DNA from: JAJDZL01 sp047517965
GTDB taxonomy: Bacteria; Pseudomonadota; Gammaproteobacteria; Arenicellales; JAJDZL01
Assembly: GCA_047517965.1 (NCBI GenBank)
Contig: JAKZRU010000006.1
Span: forward strand, 62,001 to 126,000
Direction: 5' to 3'
Length of the DNA: 64,000 bases
The stretch's first letter is position 1, and the number at the start of each line of letters is the position of its first letter. The translations under genes and the position numbers were made by a program. The notes under the pieces were generated by a model. That model had not been told where the DNA came from and did no database searches. It saw only the letters and a program-made list of their open reading frames with translations. Below, in pieces: positions 1-8,494 of the stretch.

Positions 1-1476
1 AACCTCCCGAATGTTTTGATTGTGTCAACGTACGGCATGTTGACAGCTTTGCTGTTTACGATTTGGCCGCTGGCATGCGCACTGAATACAACACCAGCTG
101 CGCTATTTCGTAATGCGGTATCGAATGAAAAGCAAACTGCGTCGTGGAGATTTGCCGCGACTTCGATTGTGCTGGCAGCGTCTTTAGCGATTATCGTGAT
201 TGCAACCGCGCATGAGCAACGGTTCGCAATCTGGTTCGTCATTGGCGTTACACTGGCCTGGACCGCATTTAGAGTCATCAGCGCGCTGATAGTGAATACG
301 GCAAAAGTGATGGGCAGGCCACGTTCTTCCACAGTAAGACTTGCAATCACGAATCTGCACAGACCTGGTTCCTCCACCTCGGATATAGTGCTTGCAATCG
401 GCCTTGGACTATCGGTCTTGATTGCTACCGCAATGGTTTCAGCAAATCTCGATAAACAGATGAACAGTCTGATTCCGGAAAAGGCTCCGGCATTTTTTTT
501 CATGGGCATTCAGTCATCGCAACTCGATCAGTTCAATGAGCTCGTACATAGTATTGATGGTGTAAGCGATCTCACTGTGCTGCCCTACATTCCAGGCAGG
601 ATCACCGCAATCAAGGGAATGCATCCGCGCGACGCGCTGGTTGACGAAGGCGGCGAGTGGCTGATAGACGACAACGGAGAGAGAACTTTTTCGTATACCG
701 CCAACCCGCTCGACCAAGTCACAATGATAGAGGGCGATTGGTGGCCGAGCGACTACAGCGGCTCGCCAATGCTTTCGGTTCACAAAGATGTCGCTGATAG
801 TTTCGCACTTGAAATCGGCGATAGTATTACGATGAATATTCTCGGTCGCGACATTACTGGTAAAGTACGTAATGTACGCGAACTGGAGTGGCGCTCCATG
901 CAATTGAACTTTGCGATCATGCTATCACCGGAACCCCTGAGATCGATTCCGCATTCGAGCATTGGCACAGTGCACGTGACGGAAGAAAATGAGTTTGTTC
1001 TTCAGGAGCGAGTTGCAAGTGCATTCCCGAACATTACCGTCATTCGAATAAAAGACGCGTTGAATCGAGTGAATGATTTGATGATTCGAGGAAGAAACGC
1101 CGCGCGCGGAATCAGTGCCGTGACGATAATTGCAGGCGTGCTGGTGCTCACCGGAATCGTGATTTCAGAAAACCGCCGCCGTGCTTACGAAAGCGTGCTT
1201 CTAAAAACGATAGGCGCTTCGCGTCGCTATATTCTCACCGTATATTCGCTCGAATATCTGCTTCAAGGAGGCATTACTGCGGTGGTTGCGGTGCTGCTAG
1301 GTTCTCTCGCGTCCTGGGCCGTAATAACGGTGCTGATGGGATGGGAGTGGTTCTTTATGCCTTTATCCGCCGTGAGCACGGCAGTACTTGGTTTGTCGAT
1401 CTCACTGTTTCTCGGCATGATGGGGATTTGGAGAGCACTGAAACACAGGCCTTTATTCTATTTGCGGAACGAGTAA
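1..1476 (+). CDS. FtsX-like ABC transporter permease, 3' part (5' end outside window)
   Basis: This is the C-terminal ~490 residues of a YbbP-type macrolide-export/FtsX permease. The reading frame is open to the first base of the window, so the gene starts upstream; the first in-frame start codon (TTG at 16) lies inside a hydrophobic stretch and is not credible. Early residues form membrane segments, followed by a large extracytoplasmic domain (roughly residues 140-350). A final FtsX-type block of three membrane helices near residues 365-475 contains the typical ENRRRAYE and LKTIGASRR motifs. Family members usually work with a LolD-like ATPase that would lie upstream. The substrate is unknown; YbbAP-type systems are linked to lipid or hydrophobic cargo extraction. 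The next gene, mlaD, appears to have its own promoter. Confidence 0.85.
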   Translation, partial: NLPNVLIVSTYGMLTALLFTIWPLACALNTTPAALFRNAVSNEKQTASWRFAATSIVLAASLAIIVIATAHEQRFAIWFVIGVTLAWTAFRVISALIVNTAKVMGRPRSSTVRLAITNLHRPGSSTSDIVLAIGLGLSVLIATAMVSANLDKQMNSLIPEKAPAFFFMGIQSSQLDQFNELVHSIDGVSDLTVLPYIPGRITAIKGMHPRDALVDEGGEWLIDDNGERTFSYTANPLDQVTMIEGDWWPSDYSGSPMLSVHKDVADSFALEIGDSITMNILGRDITGKVRNVRELEWRSMQLNFAIMLSPEPLRSIPHSSIGTVHVTEENEFVLQERVASAFPNITVIRIKDALNRVNDLMIRGRNAARGISAVTIIAGVLVLTGIVISENRRRAYESVLLKTIGASRRYILTVYSLEYLLQGGITAVVAVLLGSLASWAVITVLMGWEWFFMPLSAVSTAVLGLSISLFLGMMGIWRALKHRPLFYLRNE

Positions 1477-1510
1477 GGTACCGTGGCATGAATTATGCAA
1501 AATGCGCGTT

Positions 1511-1519
1511 TGGTATAAT
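1511..1519 (+). promoter_or_regulatory. candidate extended -10 promoter for mlaD
   Basis: The sequence TGGTATAAT fits an extended -10 element (TGnTATAAT). It lies 60 bases before the mlaD ATG at 1580, with no good -35 box, as allowed for extended -10 promoters. Its position argues against an upstream mlaD start at 1502. Unverified. Confidence 0.4.
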
Positions 1520-1579
1520 GAACCGAGTCGCAAGTATAATTTGCAATTACCTTTATTCGGACAGGCGTTCCAGTTGATC

Positions 1580-2053
1580 ATGCATACAAGCTCAAAAAAA
1601 TCTTTCCTAGAATTGTGGGTAGGACTGTTTGTTCTAGGCGGCATATTGGCGGTCGCACTGCTTACTTTCAGGGTAGGCGGCACCGGTGCATTCAACGTTG
1701 AGCGCAACTATCAGGTTTATGCAAATTTCGATAATATCGGCGGTTTGACGATCAAGGCACCGGTAACGATTGCCGGCGTGAACGTCGGCCGCGTGTCGGG
1801 CATCACTGTAGATTTGCAACAATTCAGTGCCCGGGTAGAAATGTCGATTTCGGAAGAGTTCGACAATATTCCGGTTGATTCGAGCGCCAGAATTTTGACT
1901 GCAGGTCTGCTGGGTGCGCAATACATCGGATTGGAACAGGGTGCGGAAGACATTTTTTTGAAGGATGGAGACGCGCTTGACATCACGCAGTCAGCATTCA
2001 GTTTGGAAGATATCATTGGCGAGTTCTTGTTCAGAGTGACGACGGGCGGCTGA
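1580..2053 (+). CDS. mlaD: MlaD, MCE-domain phospholipid-transport protein
   Basis: The 157-residue product is the inner-membrane-anchored, periplasm-facing MCE subunit of the Mla phospholipid transporter, which forms a hexameric channel on MlaFE. One N-terminal membrane helix (about residues 9-33) is followed by an MCE domain (about 43-118) with the typical NIGGL and VTIAGVNVGRVSGI pattern, then a short C-terminal helix (SLEDIIGEFLF). The ATG at 1580 is chosen because the longer version (start 1502) adds a non-conserved, non-hydrophobic extension and overlaps the candidate promoter. mlaB follows after 5 bases. mlaF and mlaE are about 26 kb away on the other strand, and no mlaC lies next to it. 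Confidence 0.92.
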   Translation: MHTSSKKSFLELWVGLFVLGGILAVALLTFRVGGTGAFNVERNYQVYANFDNIGGLTIKAPVTIAGVNVGRVSGITVDLQQFSARVEMSISEEFDNIPVDSSARILTAGLLGAQYIGLEQGAEDIFLKDGDALDITQSAFSLEDIIGEFLFRVTTGG

Positions 2054-2058
2054 AGAAT

Positions 2059-2376
2059 ATGGCTGTGCAAGTGAAAACGTCAATTGGAAGTGATTCCACT
2101 GCCGACGTTAGTGTCCGCGGTGTGCTTCGGTTTGATACGGTAAACTCGATATATAAAAGTCTAAAGTTCGGTGAGAGTGGATGCAAACGGTTTCGAATCG
2201 ACCTCAGTGGTGTAGAAGGAGCAGATAGTGCAGGAGTCGCGCTTTGTCTCAGTTGGATAGAGAGTGCGCGCTGTAACGATGTCCAAATCGAATTCATTTG
2301 CGTGCCTGAAAACATGATGAGGCTTTTGCGCGTGAATCAGGTTGACGAGCTGTTCAAAGTTGCGCATGCTATTTGA
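2059..2376 (+). CDS. mlaB: MlaB, STAS-domain regulator of MlaFEDB
   Basis: This 105-residue protein is a single STAS domain, the cytoplasmic partner that binds and activates the MlaF ATPase. The central RIDLSGVEGADSAG segment (about residues 46-60) is the STAS beta-strand/loop with the conserved Asp-Ser pair at a helix start. It begins 5 bases after mlaD, so the two are probably cotranscribed. The usual intervening mlaC is absent. Calling it MlaB rather than an anti-sigma antagonist relies on this position. Confidence 0.82.
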   Translation: MAVQVKTSIGSDSTADVSVRGVLRFDTVNSIYKSLKFGESGCKRFRIDLSGVEGADSAGVALCLSWIESARCNDVQIEFICVPENMMRLLRVNQVDELFKVAHAI

Positions 2377-2447
2377 TTTTTTGATTGTGTTAAAATGTCA
2401 AAAACTTGCAAGTACCATAAATTGAATGAACCTGGATTGGCATTGAG

Positions 2448-2690
2448 ATGGTAACGCCCGAAGATGTGAAGCAATGGATTGAGGAAGCCCTGAGTGATTC
2501 ATCAGCTGAAGTAGTTGGAGACGGCAGGCATTTTGAAGCCGTTGTTGTGTGCCCGCAATTCGATGGCAAGTCGATGCTAGAGCAGCACAGGATGGTTTAT
2601 GGTGGGCTAGGCAATAGGATGGATGATGCGATTCATGCATTGTCCTTACGAACATACACTCCCGAACAATGGAATAGCAATACTGCCTGA
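2448..2690 (+). CDS. ibaG: BolA family protein (IbaG-like)
   Basis: An 80-residue BolA-fold protein. The conserved core is visible: GDGRHFEAVVVCPQFDGKS, then RMVYGGLGNRM and the C-terminal IHALSLRTYTPEQW. BolA proteins form Fe-S-bridged heterodimers with CGFS glutaredoxins and take part in Fe-S delivery or acid/redox response. The gene order mlaB-ibaG-murA matches enteric bacteria, except that a CGFS glutaredoxin sits immediately downstream here. The weakly coding 2377-2447 gap precedes it. Confidence 0.9.
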   Translation: MVTPEDVKQWIEEALSDSSAEVVGDGRHFEAVVVCPQFDGKSMLEQHRMVYGGLGNRMDDAIHALSLRTYTPEQWNSNTA

Positions 2691-2738
2691 CTGTTCGAAA
2701 CGGATGATTGTCAAACACTGACAGGAGAAATCGAAATT

Positions 2739-3050
2739 ATGGATGTTGAAAACCGCATCAAAGAAACAGTAACCAACAACCGAGTTGTTCTATTCATGAA
2801 AGGAACGCCTCAGTTTCCACAGTGTGGATTTTCCAGCCGCGCGATACAAATCCTTGAGGCCTGCGGAACGGAGTACGAAACAGTGAATGTATTAAGCGAT
2901 ATTGATGTCCGCGAAGGCATCAAGCGCTATTCGAACTGGCCTACAATTCCACAAGTTTATATCAATGGTGAATTCGTCGGTGGCAGTGATATCCTGCTAT
3001 CGATGTATCAGAATGGTGAGCTTCAATCAAAGCTAAACCCTGTAAACTGA
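2739..3050 (+). CDS. grxD: monothiol glutaredoxin, Grx4/GrxD type
   Basis: A 103-residue CGFS glutaredoxin that binds a glutathione-ligated [2Fe-2S] cluster and passes it on, usually with a BolA partner. The active-site motif CGFS (about residues 30-33) follows KGTPQFPQ. The glutathione-binding WPTIPQVYINGEFVGGSDI block is intact (about 67-85). It lies 48 bases after ibaG with a plausible ACAGGAG ribosome site. Adjacency to a bolA-family gene supports a working BolA-Grx pair. Confidence 0.93.
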   Translation: MDVENRIKETVTNNRVVLFMKGTPQFPQCGFSSRAIQILEACGTEYETVNVLSDIDVREGIKRYSNWPTIPQVYINGEFVGGSDILLSMYQNGELQSKLNPVN

Positions 3051-3089
3051 AGAAACCTAACCTGCTTCAATCCCAGTGAGGTCTCCTCA

Positions 3090-4397
3090 ATGGAAAGGCT
3101 GATTGTCACCGGTGGAGTACCGCTTCGAGGTACGGTTCGAATATCCGGTGCCAAGAATGCGGGTCTGCCAATTTTAATTTCATCTCTTCTTTCCGAACAC
3201 CCGTTACGAGTTAGCAATATTCCTCATCTGAAGGATATGACTACCGCGCTAGAGCTGCTGAGTCGTCTCGGTGCTTCTGTGGAAGTGGATGAAAGCGGTT
3301 CGGTAGCAGTGAATTCCAAAGCAGTAACTAGATTTCGCGCCACGTATGAGATTGTGCAAACGATGCGAGCTTCGATACTGGTGCTGGGACCGTTGCTGGC
3401 GAGATTTGGACAAGCTGAAGTATCCATGCCTGGTGGATGTGCGATCGGTTCGAGACCGGTAGATTTGCATATTGAAGGGCTGATAGCAATGGGTGCTGAA
3501 ATTGATCTGGAAGACGGATACATTAAAGCATCTGCAAAGAGGTTGCACGGCGCACACATATTCATGGATACAGTCTCGGTAACCGGAACTGAAAACCTGA
3601 TGATGGCAGCCACACTGGCGAAAGGCACGACTATCATTGAAAATGCAGCACAGGAACCCGAAGTGGTTGATCTTGCTGCCTGCCTGGAAGGCATGGGTGC
3701 GCAAATTGACGGCGCTGGAACCAGCAGAATAATCATAGATGGTGTTGACAGACTCGACAGACAACACAGTCACCATATTATTGCAGACCGAATCGAAGCC
3801 GGAACCTATCTGGTAGCCGGCGCGGTAACTCGTGGACGAGTTCGAGTGCGGGATGTACAGCCAGGCAATCTGGTGGCGGTTTTGGACAAGCTCCAAGAAG
3901 CGGGGGCGGATATCAGCATCGGGACTGACTGGGTTGAACTCTCCATGATAAACAAGCGGCCGAAAGGTGTCGATATTCGGACAGCCCCGTTTCCAGGATT
4001 TCCAACCGACATGCAAGCGCAGTTCCTGATGATGAACTGTATCGCAACCGGTAACGGCTCAATTACAGAAACGATATTTGAGAACAGGTTCCAGCATGTT
4101 GAGGAACTTAAGCGTATGGGCGCTTCAATTTCCATGAATGGCTGCACAGCATCGGTTCGCGGTGTCGAGGCATTGAATGGCGCCCGCGTGACCGCGACAG
4201 ACCTTCGTGCTTCAGCCTGTCTTGCTTTAGCAGGGCTGGTAGCGAAATCTACAACTGTCATAGAGAAGATTCATCATATCGATCGCGGCTACACCTGTAT
4301 TGAGGAGAATCTGAGGAAGCTTGAAGCTAAGATCCTTCGCGTTCACGATAACGGAAATTTTTCCGAAACCGATCGAACTCACGCGGCTTCAAGTTAA
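3090..4397 (+). CDS. murA: UDP-N-acetylglucosamine 1-carboxyvinyltransferase
   Basis: MurA transfers enolpyruvate from PEP to UDP-GlcNAc in the cytoplasm, the first committed step of peptidoglycan synthesis. The 435-residue product is slightly longer than the usual ~420. Lys22 (in ISGAKNAG) and the active-site Cys117 (in MPGGCAIGSRP), equivalent to E. coli Cys115, are present; that cysteine is the fosfomycin target, so the enzyme should be fosfomycin-sensitive. The late GFPTDMQAQF and FENRF motifs are also there. The ATG at 3090 follows GAGGTCTCCTCA. The his operon begins 59 bases downstream. Confidence 0.97.
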   Translation: MERLIVTGGVPLRGTVRISGAKNAGLPILISSLLSEHPLRVSNIPHLKDMTTALELLSRLGASVEVDESGSVAVNSKAVTRFRATYEIVQTMRASILVLGPLLARFGQAEVSMPGGCAIGSRPVDLHIEGLIAMGAEIDLEDGYIKASAKRLHGAHIFMDTVSVTGTENLMMAATLAKGTTIIENAAQEPEVVDLAACLEGMGAQIDGAGTSRIIIDGVDRLDRQHSHHIIADRIEAGTYLVAGAVTRGRVRVRDVQPGNLVAVLDKLQEAGADISIGTDWVELSMINKRPKGVDIRTAPFPGFPTDMQAQFLMMNCIATGNGSITETIFENRFQHVEELKRMGASISMNGCTASVRGVEALNGARVTATDLRASACLALAGLVAKSTTVIEKIHHIDRGYTCIEENLRKLEAKILRVHDNGNFSETDRTHAASS

Positions 4398-4456
4398 AGT
4401 CGCGAGACTCAGCGGATTTCCACTCTCCACCATCTGCATGGCGGATTGCGATAGAT

Positions 4457-5119
4457 ATGCCCAATAGTCGCATAACGATTGCTATTTCAAAAGGTCGAAT
4501 CACGAAAGCGGTGCAACCGTTATTGGAATCAGCAGGCATCGGACCGCTTGAAGACTTGCACAAGTCGAGAAAGCTGGTGTTCGAGACGCAGATGCCTGAC
4601 GTCGATCTGATTGTTGTGCGTAGCACTGATGTCCCCACTTATGTCCAACTCGGTAGCGCTGACTTCGGAATTGTCGGCAAGGATGTACTGCTTGAGATTC
4701 AAAACGGGAGCTACTATGAACTGGTTGATCTCGGAATATCTCGATGTCAGCTGGTTGTCGCTGAAGTAGAGGAATTCGAGCCGGAACAAGGCTATAGTGG
4801 TCGCAAGAGCAGAGTGGCGACCAAATATGTCAATACGGCTAGAAGGCACTTTGCTTCAAAAGGAATCTATGTTGACGTGATGCACCTGAGCGGTTCAATG
4901 GAACTTGCCCCATTGCGTGGTCTGGCAGATCGAATTGTAGATCTGTCTCAGACCGGCGAAACACTTCGCAGCAACGGTTTAAAGAAAGTCGAAGTTATTG
5001 CCGACATCAGTACGCGTCTGATTGCCAACAAAGCCTCTATGCGGCTCAAAGAGAAATCAATGAAGTCCATTGCAAGCAATTTGGAAGTGGCTGCTCGAGA
5101 ATATGCCGATGGAACTTGA
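4457..5119 (+). CDS. hisG: ATP phosphoribosyltransferase, short form
   Basis: First enzyme of histidine biosynthesis, condensing ATP and PRPP. The 220-residue length and the absence of the C-terminal ACT-like regulatory domain mark the short HisG type, which is active only as a complex with the HisZ regulatory subunit; no hisZ is present in this window. Recognisable motifs include AISKGRI near the N-terminus, GSADFGIVGKDVL, and LSGSMELAPLRGLADRIVDL in the PRPP-binding region. Its end overlaps the start of hisD. Confidence 0.96.
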   Translation: MPNSRITIAISKGRITKAVQPLLESAGIGPLEDLHKSRKLVFETQMPDVDLIVVRSTDVPTYVQLGSADFGIVGKDVLLEIQNGSYYELVDLGISRCQLVVAEVEEFEPEQGYSGRKSRVATKYVNTARRHFASKGIYVDVMHLSGSMELAPLRGLADRIVDLSQTGETLRSNGLKKVEVIADISTRLIANKASMRLKEKSMKSIASNLEVAAREYADGT

Positions 5120-6410
5120 GATACGTCAACTTTCCACTTCTGAAAGTTCATTTGAGGATGAACTGAACGACATATTGTCCAGAGGCTCTGAATTCGACCC
5201 TGGAGTTGATCATACGGTTCGCAGAATCATAGATAGTGTCAGAAGCCGGGGTGATGAAGCACTGCTGGAATGTACGTGGGAGTATGATCGAAATTATGCG
5301 AAATCCGTGAGTGAACTGGAAATTCATTCTCAAGAACTAAAGAATGCCGCCAACCGGATTCAACCAGAAGTGCTTGAAGCTATTCAATTTGCTGCCAACA
5401 GAATTCGTAAATTTCATGAACGGCAAATGGAAACTTCGTGGACCTACGAAGAGGACGACGGTTCTCAGTATGGTCAACAGTTGACTCCAATAGAAAAAGT
5501 CGGAGTTTATGTGCCAGGTGGGCGTGCGGCGTACCCGTCTTCAGTGCTGATGACTGCAGTGCCAGCAAAAATCGCAGGCGTCAGCCAGATTGTCATGACG
5601 GTTCCAGCGCCAGAAGGGGAAATCAGAGACTCTGTTCTGGCTGCCGCGCATGTAGCGGGGGTCGATCGTGTATTTGCCATTGGAGGAGCACAGGCCATAG
5701 CGGCACTTGCGTTTGGCACGGAAACAGTCCCCAGGGTGGACAAAATCGTTGGTCCCGGCAACGCTTGGGTTTCTGCGGCAAAACGCCAAGTGTTCGGTCA
5801 TGTGGGTATCGATCTCATCGCAGGTCCCTCCGAAGTCGTCGTGGTTTGTGATGACAGTGCTGATGCGAATTGGGCAGCCATGGATTTATTTGCTCAGGCC
5901 GAGCACGATCAAGATGCTCAGTCCATTCTGATTTGCACTAGTCGCGAGAAGATTGAAGAAGTGCGAAAAGCAATGCAGAAAGAGCTTCCTGGAATGGAAA
6001 GAAAGGATGTCATCGCTCGTGCATTGGCCAAACAAGGCGCTTTGATACACGTCAGGAGTCAGGAAGAGCTGATTCAGCTGGTCAATCGGTTGGCTCCGGA
6101 ACATCTTGAACTGATGGTGGAAAATCCGAGCGCTCTCGTGGGAAAGATTCGTAATGCAGGGGCAATCTTTGTCGGTCGTCACAGTGCGGAGGTGCTTGGC
6201 GACTACTGTGCCGGCCCCAATCATGTGCTGCCTACATCGGGTGCTGCGAGATTCAGTTCTCCACTTGGAGTTTACGACTACCTGAAACGAACCTCGTTGA
6301 TCTCTTGCTCACCTGAAGGCTCAAGGCGCCTTGCTCGATCTGCGAGTATCCTGGCTCGTGAGGAGCAGCTCACGGCACATGCTCGCTCGGCTGAGTATCG
6401 GGAGCAGTGA
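5109..6410 (+). CDS. hisD: histidinol dehydrogenase
   Basis: Catalyses the last two oxidations of the pathway, histidinol to histidine, using NAD and a zinc ion. From the ATG at 5109 the product is 433 residues, the usual length. Characteristic blocks are YVPGGRAAYPSSVLM, VGPGNAWVSAAKRQVFG, DLIAGPSEV, QAEHDQDAQS and LAPEHLE, which carry the zinc and catalytic histidine/glutamate residues. Starts at 5103 or 5109 are both possible; 5109 has better spacing from a GAGA ribosome site. It overlaps the 3' end of hisG by 11 bases and meets hisC in a TGATG junction, so translation is probably coupled. Confidence 0.97.
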   Translation: MELEIRQLSTSESSFEDELNDILSRGSEFDPGVDHTVRRIIDSVRSRGDEALLECTWEYDRNYAKSVSELEIHSQELKNAANRIQPEVLEAIQFAANRIRKFHERQMETSWTYEEDDGSQYGQQLTPIEKVGVYVPGGRAAYPSSVLMTAVPAKIAGVSQIVMTVPAPEGEIRDSVLAAAHVAGVDRVFAIGGAQAIAALAFGTETVPRVDKIVGPGNAWVSAAKRQVFGHVGIDLIAGPSEVVVVCDDSADANWAAMDLFAQAEHDQDAQSILICTSREKIEEVRKAMQKELPGMERKDVIARALAKQGALIHVRSQEELIQLVNRLAPEHLELMVENPSALVGKIRNAGAIFVGRHSAEVLGDYCAGPNHVLPTSGAARFSSPLGVYDYLKRTSLISCSPEGSRRLARSASILAREEQLTAHARSAEYREQ

Positions 6411-7495
6411 TGATGAATAGACCGTATAAAAAAGGCACTGAACTTGTACATCCCCAGATTCGAGAACTAAATGCATATCGAGTTCAGCCAAACGACTGCG
6501 AGATCAAGTTGGATGCAATGGAAAGCCCGTATGGACTCAGTGAATCCTTGTTGGAGCTCTGGCATCAGCAACTTGAGCGTGTAGATGTAAATCGATATCC
6601 GGACGCCAGTGCAAAAGCGCTGAAAAAGGGGTTACGGGGTGTATTTGAGATTCCTGACAACTTTGATGTAACGCTGGGGAATGGCTCGGACGAGCTCCTT
6701 CAGCTGATTCAACTTGCAGTCGGTGGTCACGGACGGTGCATTATGGCGCCTCAGCCGTCTTTCGTCATGTACGAAATCATAGCCCGATATACGAGAGGAA
6801 ATTTTATCGGTGTTGATCTGGATGAGCATTTCCAGCTGCCTGAGGATGAGTGGCTGTCGTCAGTAGAAAGCAGTCGACCAGATTGCGTATTTTTCTCTTA
6901 TCCGAACAACCCAACCGGAAATTTGTTTCCACCGGATGTTATTGAGGAAACTGCGCGCCTGACGGATGGATTGGTTGTAGTCGATGAGGCATATCATGCG
7001 TATTCCAGCGAGAGCATGATGTCCGCAATGAATAATCACGAAAATCTAGTGATCGTCAGAACTCTATCGAAAAGTGGACTGGCAGGATTGCGGGTCGGCT
7101 ATCTTGTGAGTCACCCTTCGTGGGGGCATGAGTTCGAAAAACTGCGTCTTCCATACAATATTGGCAGTTTGCATCAGGAAACTGCAGTGTTTGCGTTGAA
7201 TCACTGGGACGAAATTCAAATGAGCGAGCACATTATTACCGAAAGATCACGGGTTTCATCAGTTCTTAAAAAAGATGATCGAATAAAAGTATACCCGTCC
7301 GACACCAATTTTATTACGGTCAGAGTAAAGCAAGGGCGAGCTTCAGAACTATTTGAAGCACTTAAGAGCGACGGCATTTTGATTAAGATTCTGGACGGAG
7401 CACACCGGATTTTGTCAAACTGTCTGCGCATCACAATTGGCACGATGGCAGAGAATGATTTGATGTGCAATTCCTTGATTCGGAATCTCAAATAG
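6410..7495 (+). CDS. hisC: histidinol-phosphate aminotransferase
   Basis: PLP enzyme converting imidazole-acetol phosphate to histidinol phosphate. The product is about 361 residues. The fold-type I motifs are visible: GNGSDELLQLI, FSYPNNPTGN, VVDEAYHAY and the PLP lysine in RTLSKSGLAGLRVGY. The ATG at 6410 overlaps the hisD stop by one base and has GGAG five bases upstream; a GTG at 6407 and an ATG at 6413 are alternatives. After hisC the operon is interrupted by about 2.25 kb of decayed genes before hisB. Confidence 0.95.
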   Translation: MMNRPYKKGTELVHPQIRELNAYRVQPNDCEIKLDAMESPYGLSESLLELWHQQLERVDVNRYPDASAKALKKGLRGVFEIPDNFDVTLGNGSDELLQLIQLAVGGHGRCIMAPQPSFVMYEIIARYTRGNFIGVDLDEHFQLPEDEWLSSVESSRPDCVFFSYPNNPTGNLFPPDVIEETARLTDGLVVVDEAYHAYSSESMMSAMNNHENLVIVRTLSKSGLAGLRVGYLVSHPSWGHEFEKLRLPYNIGSLHQETAVFALNHWDEIQMSEHIITERSRVSSVLKKDDRIKVYPSDTNFITVRVKQGRASELFEALKSDGILIKILDGAHRILSNCLRITIGTMAENDLMCNSLIRNLK

Positions 7496-7870
7496 ATGCC
7501 TTACCTCAATATCTCGACTAAGAAAGAATGGTTAAGACAGTTGTTACGAATCTTTCATTGAGCGTCGAGCAGAATTATTTGCGGAAACGCTGAAATATTT
7601 GTGCACTGGTGAACACTGTCCAAATTCAGCTCCCCTGAAATGGTTTTGTGAAACTCAGATCTTCTTATCCAAAGAAATTTTTCACTATGAAAAGAATAAG
7701 CAGATTGGCGAGAAGTGTTGCGGGGTAACAGGACGGCCATCACGATGAACTTTTATTTCACACTACTCTGGTACAAACAAAGGCTAGATGCGTCGCCCGA
7801 TTCTTTTATGAATTTCAATGTTTCATACATCAATTAGCAGTGAATTCCATCAACACTGAAATTTCACATG
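7496..7870. other. non-coding stretch downstream of hisC
   Basis: No convincing gene, RNA or terminator was seen on either strand. It is probably the eroded distal part of the PotD-like pseudogene just upstream on the minus strand, but nothing recognisable survives. Confidence 0.5.
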
Positions 7871-8251
7871 TTATGGAACTGCATATACTTCGCCATCAAT
7901 CGTAGTGTTAGTCTTCACGCCATCAATAAGCTTTTGTTCCATGAAACTCGTGTTGATTTTGGACAGGTCGAGAGGCTTGTAGATGCTGAATTCCAGTTGC
8001 GCAGCATAATTTCGTTCGTGGCTGGGTTGAGCCAGATCATAGCCGGCGCTGCTAGTTGCTTTAAAACTTTGCGATCATTTCTTCATTGTTTGAAAACGTC
8101 ACCTCTACGGTAATGCCTGGGTAGCGCTCTTCGAAATTCGTGACTGATTCATCCGGAGTATAGGAACCCCACGTTAAAAGACGTAGTGTTTCAGCACTAC
8201 GCTCATCAACAAAGCCATGAGAATGCTGACAAGTGCAGCAGTGAGCCGCAT
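7871..8251 (-). pseudogene. decayed PotD/PotF-type spermidine/putrescine-binding protein (N-terminal remnant)
   Basis: Reading the minus strand from an ATG at 8251 with a strong GGAGGATAAGTTA ribosome site gives a signal-peptide-like start (MRLTAALVSILMALLM). A frameshift follows, then a good match to periplasmic polyamine-binding proteins: LRLLTWGSYTPDESV, VEVTFSNNEEMIAK, another frameshift in a TTTTAAAG run near 8062, then GYDLAQPSHERNYAAQLE and YKPLDLSKINTSF, ending at a stop after GEVYAVP. At least two frameshifts and loss of about two-thirds of the gene make it non-functional. An intact gene would be about 350 residues and work with an ABC permease; no transporter partner is nearby. It is divergent from the enolase-family pseudogene at 8495. 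Confidence 0.8.
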
Positions 8252-8494
8252 TAACTTATCCTCCAATGGCGTGGTGCTATGAACTCAAGAGCTTGTTCTG
8301 AAAGGATGACGTATACAATCAATGCGTCTTTACCAGCTGGTCAGTTTAGCAAGAATAAATTCTGGCACAACTCTAATAGGCGGAAAAGGCAATTGTTTCG
8401 GGAATGAGAGTCAAATCATATTTCCTATAACATCATTGGTCGACGTTGCCTGATCACATAGGGAACAAGAATTAATTTGAAGCTTTCAATTTAG

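Noticed and set aside
1502..1579. Upstream extension of mlaD from 1502
   Set aside because: The extra 26 residues are not MlaD-like, and a candidate extended -10 promoter lies within them; ATG 1580 gives a standard MlaD N-terminus.
3249..4016. Long minus-strand open frame (255 codons) opposite murA, plus another at 3224-3736
   Set aside because: murA on the plus strand is complete with all active-site residues; the antisense translations have no recognisable domain and biased composition typical of shadow frames.
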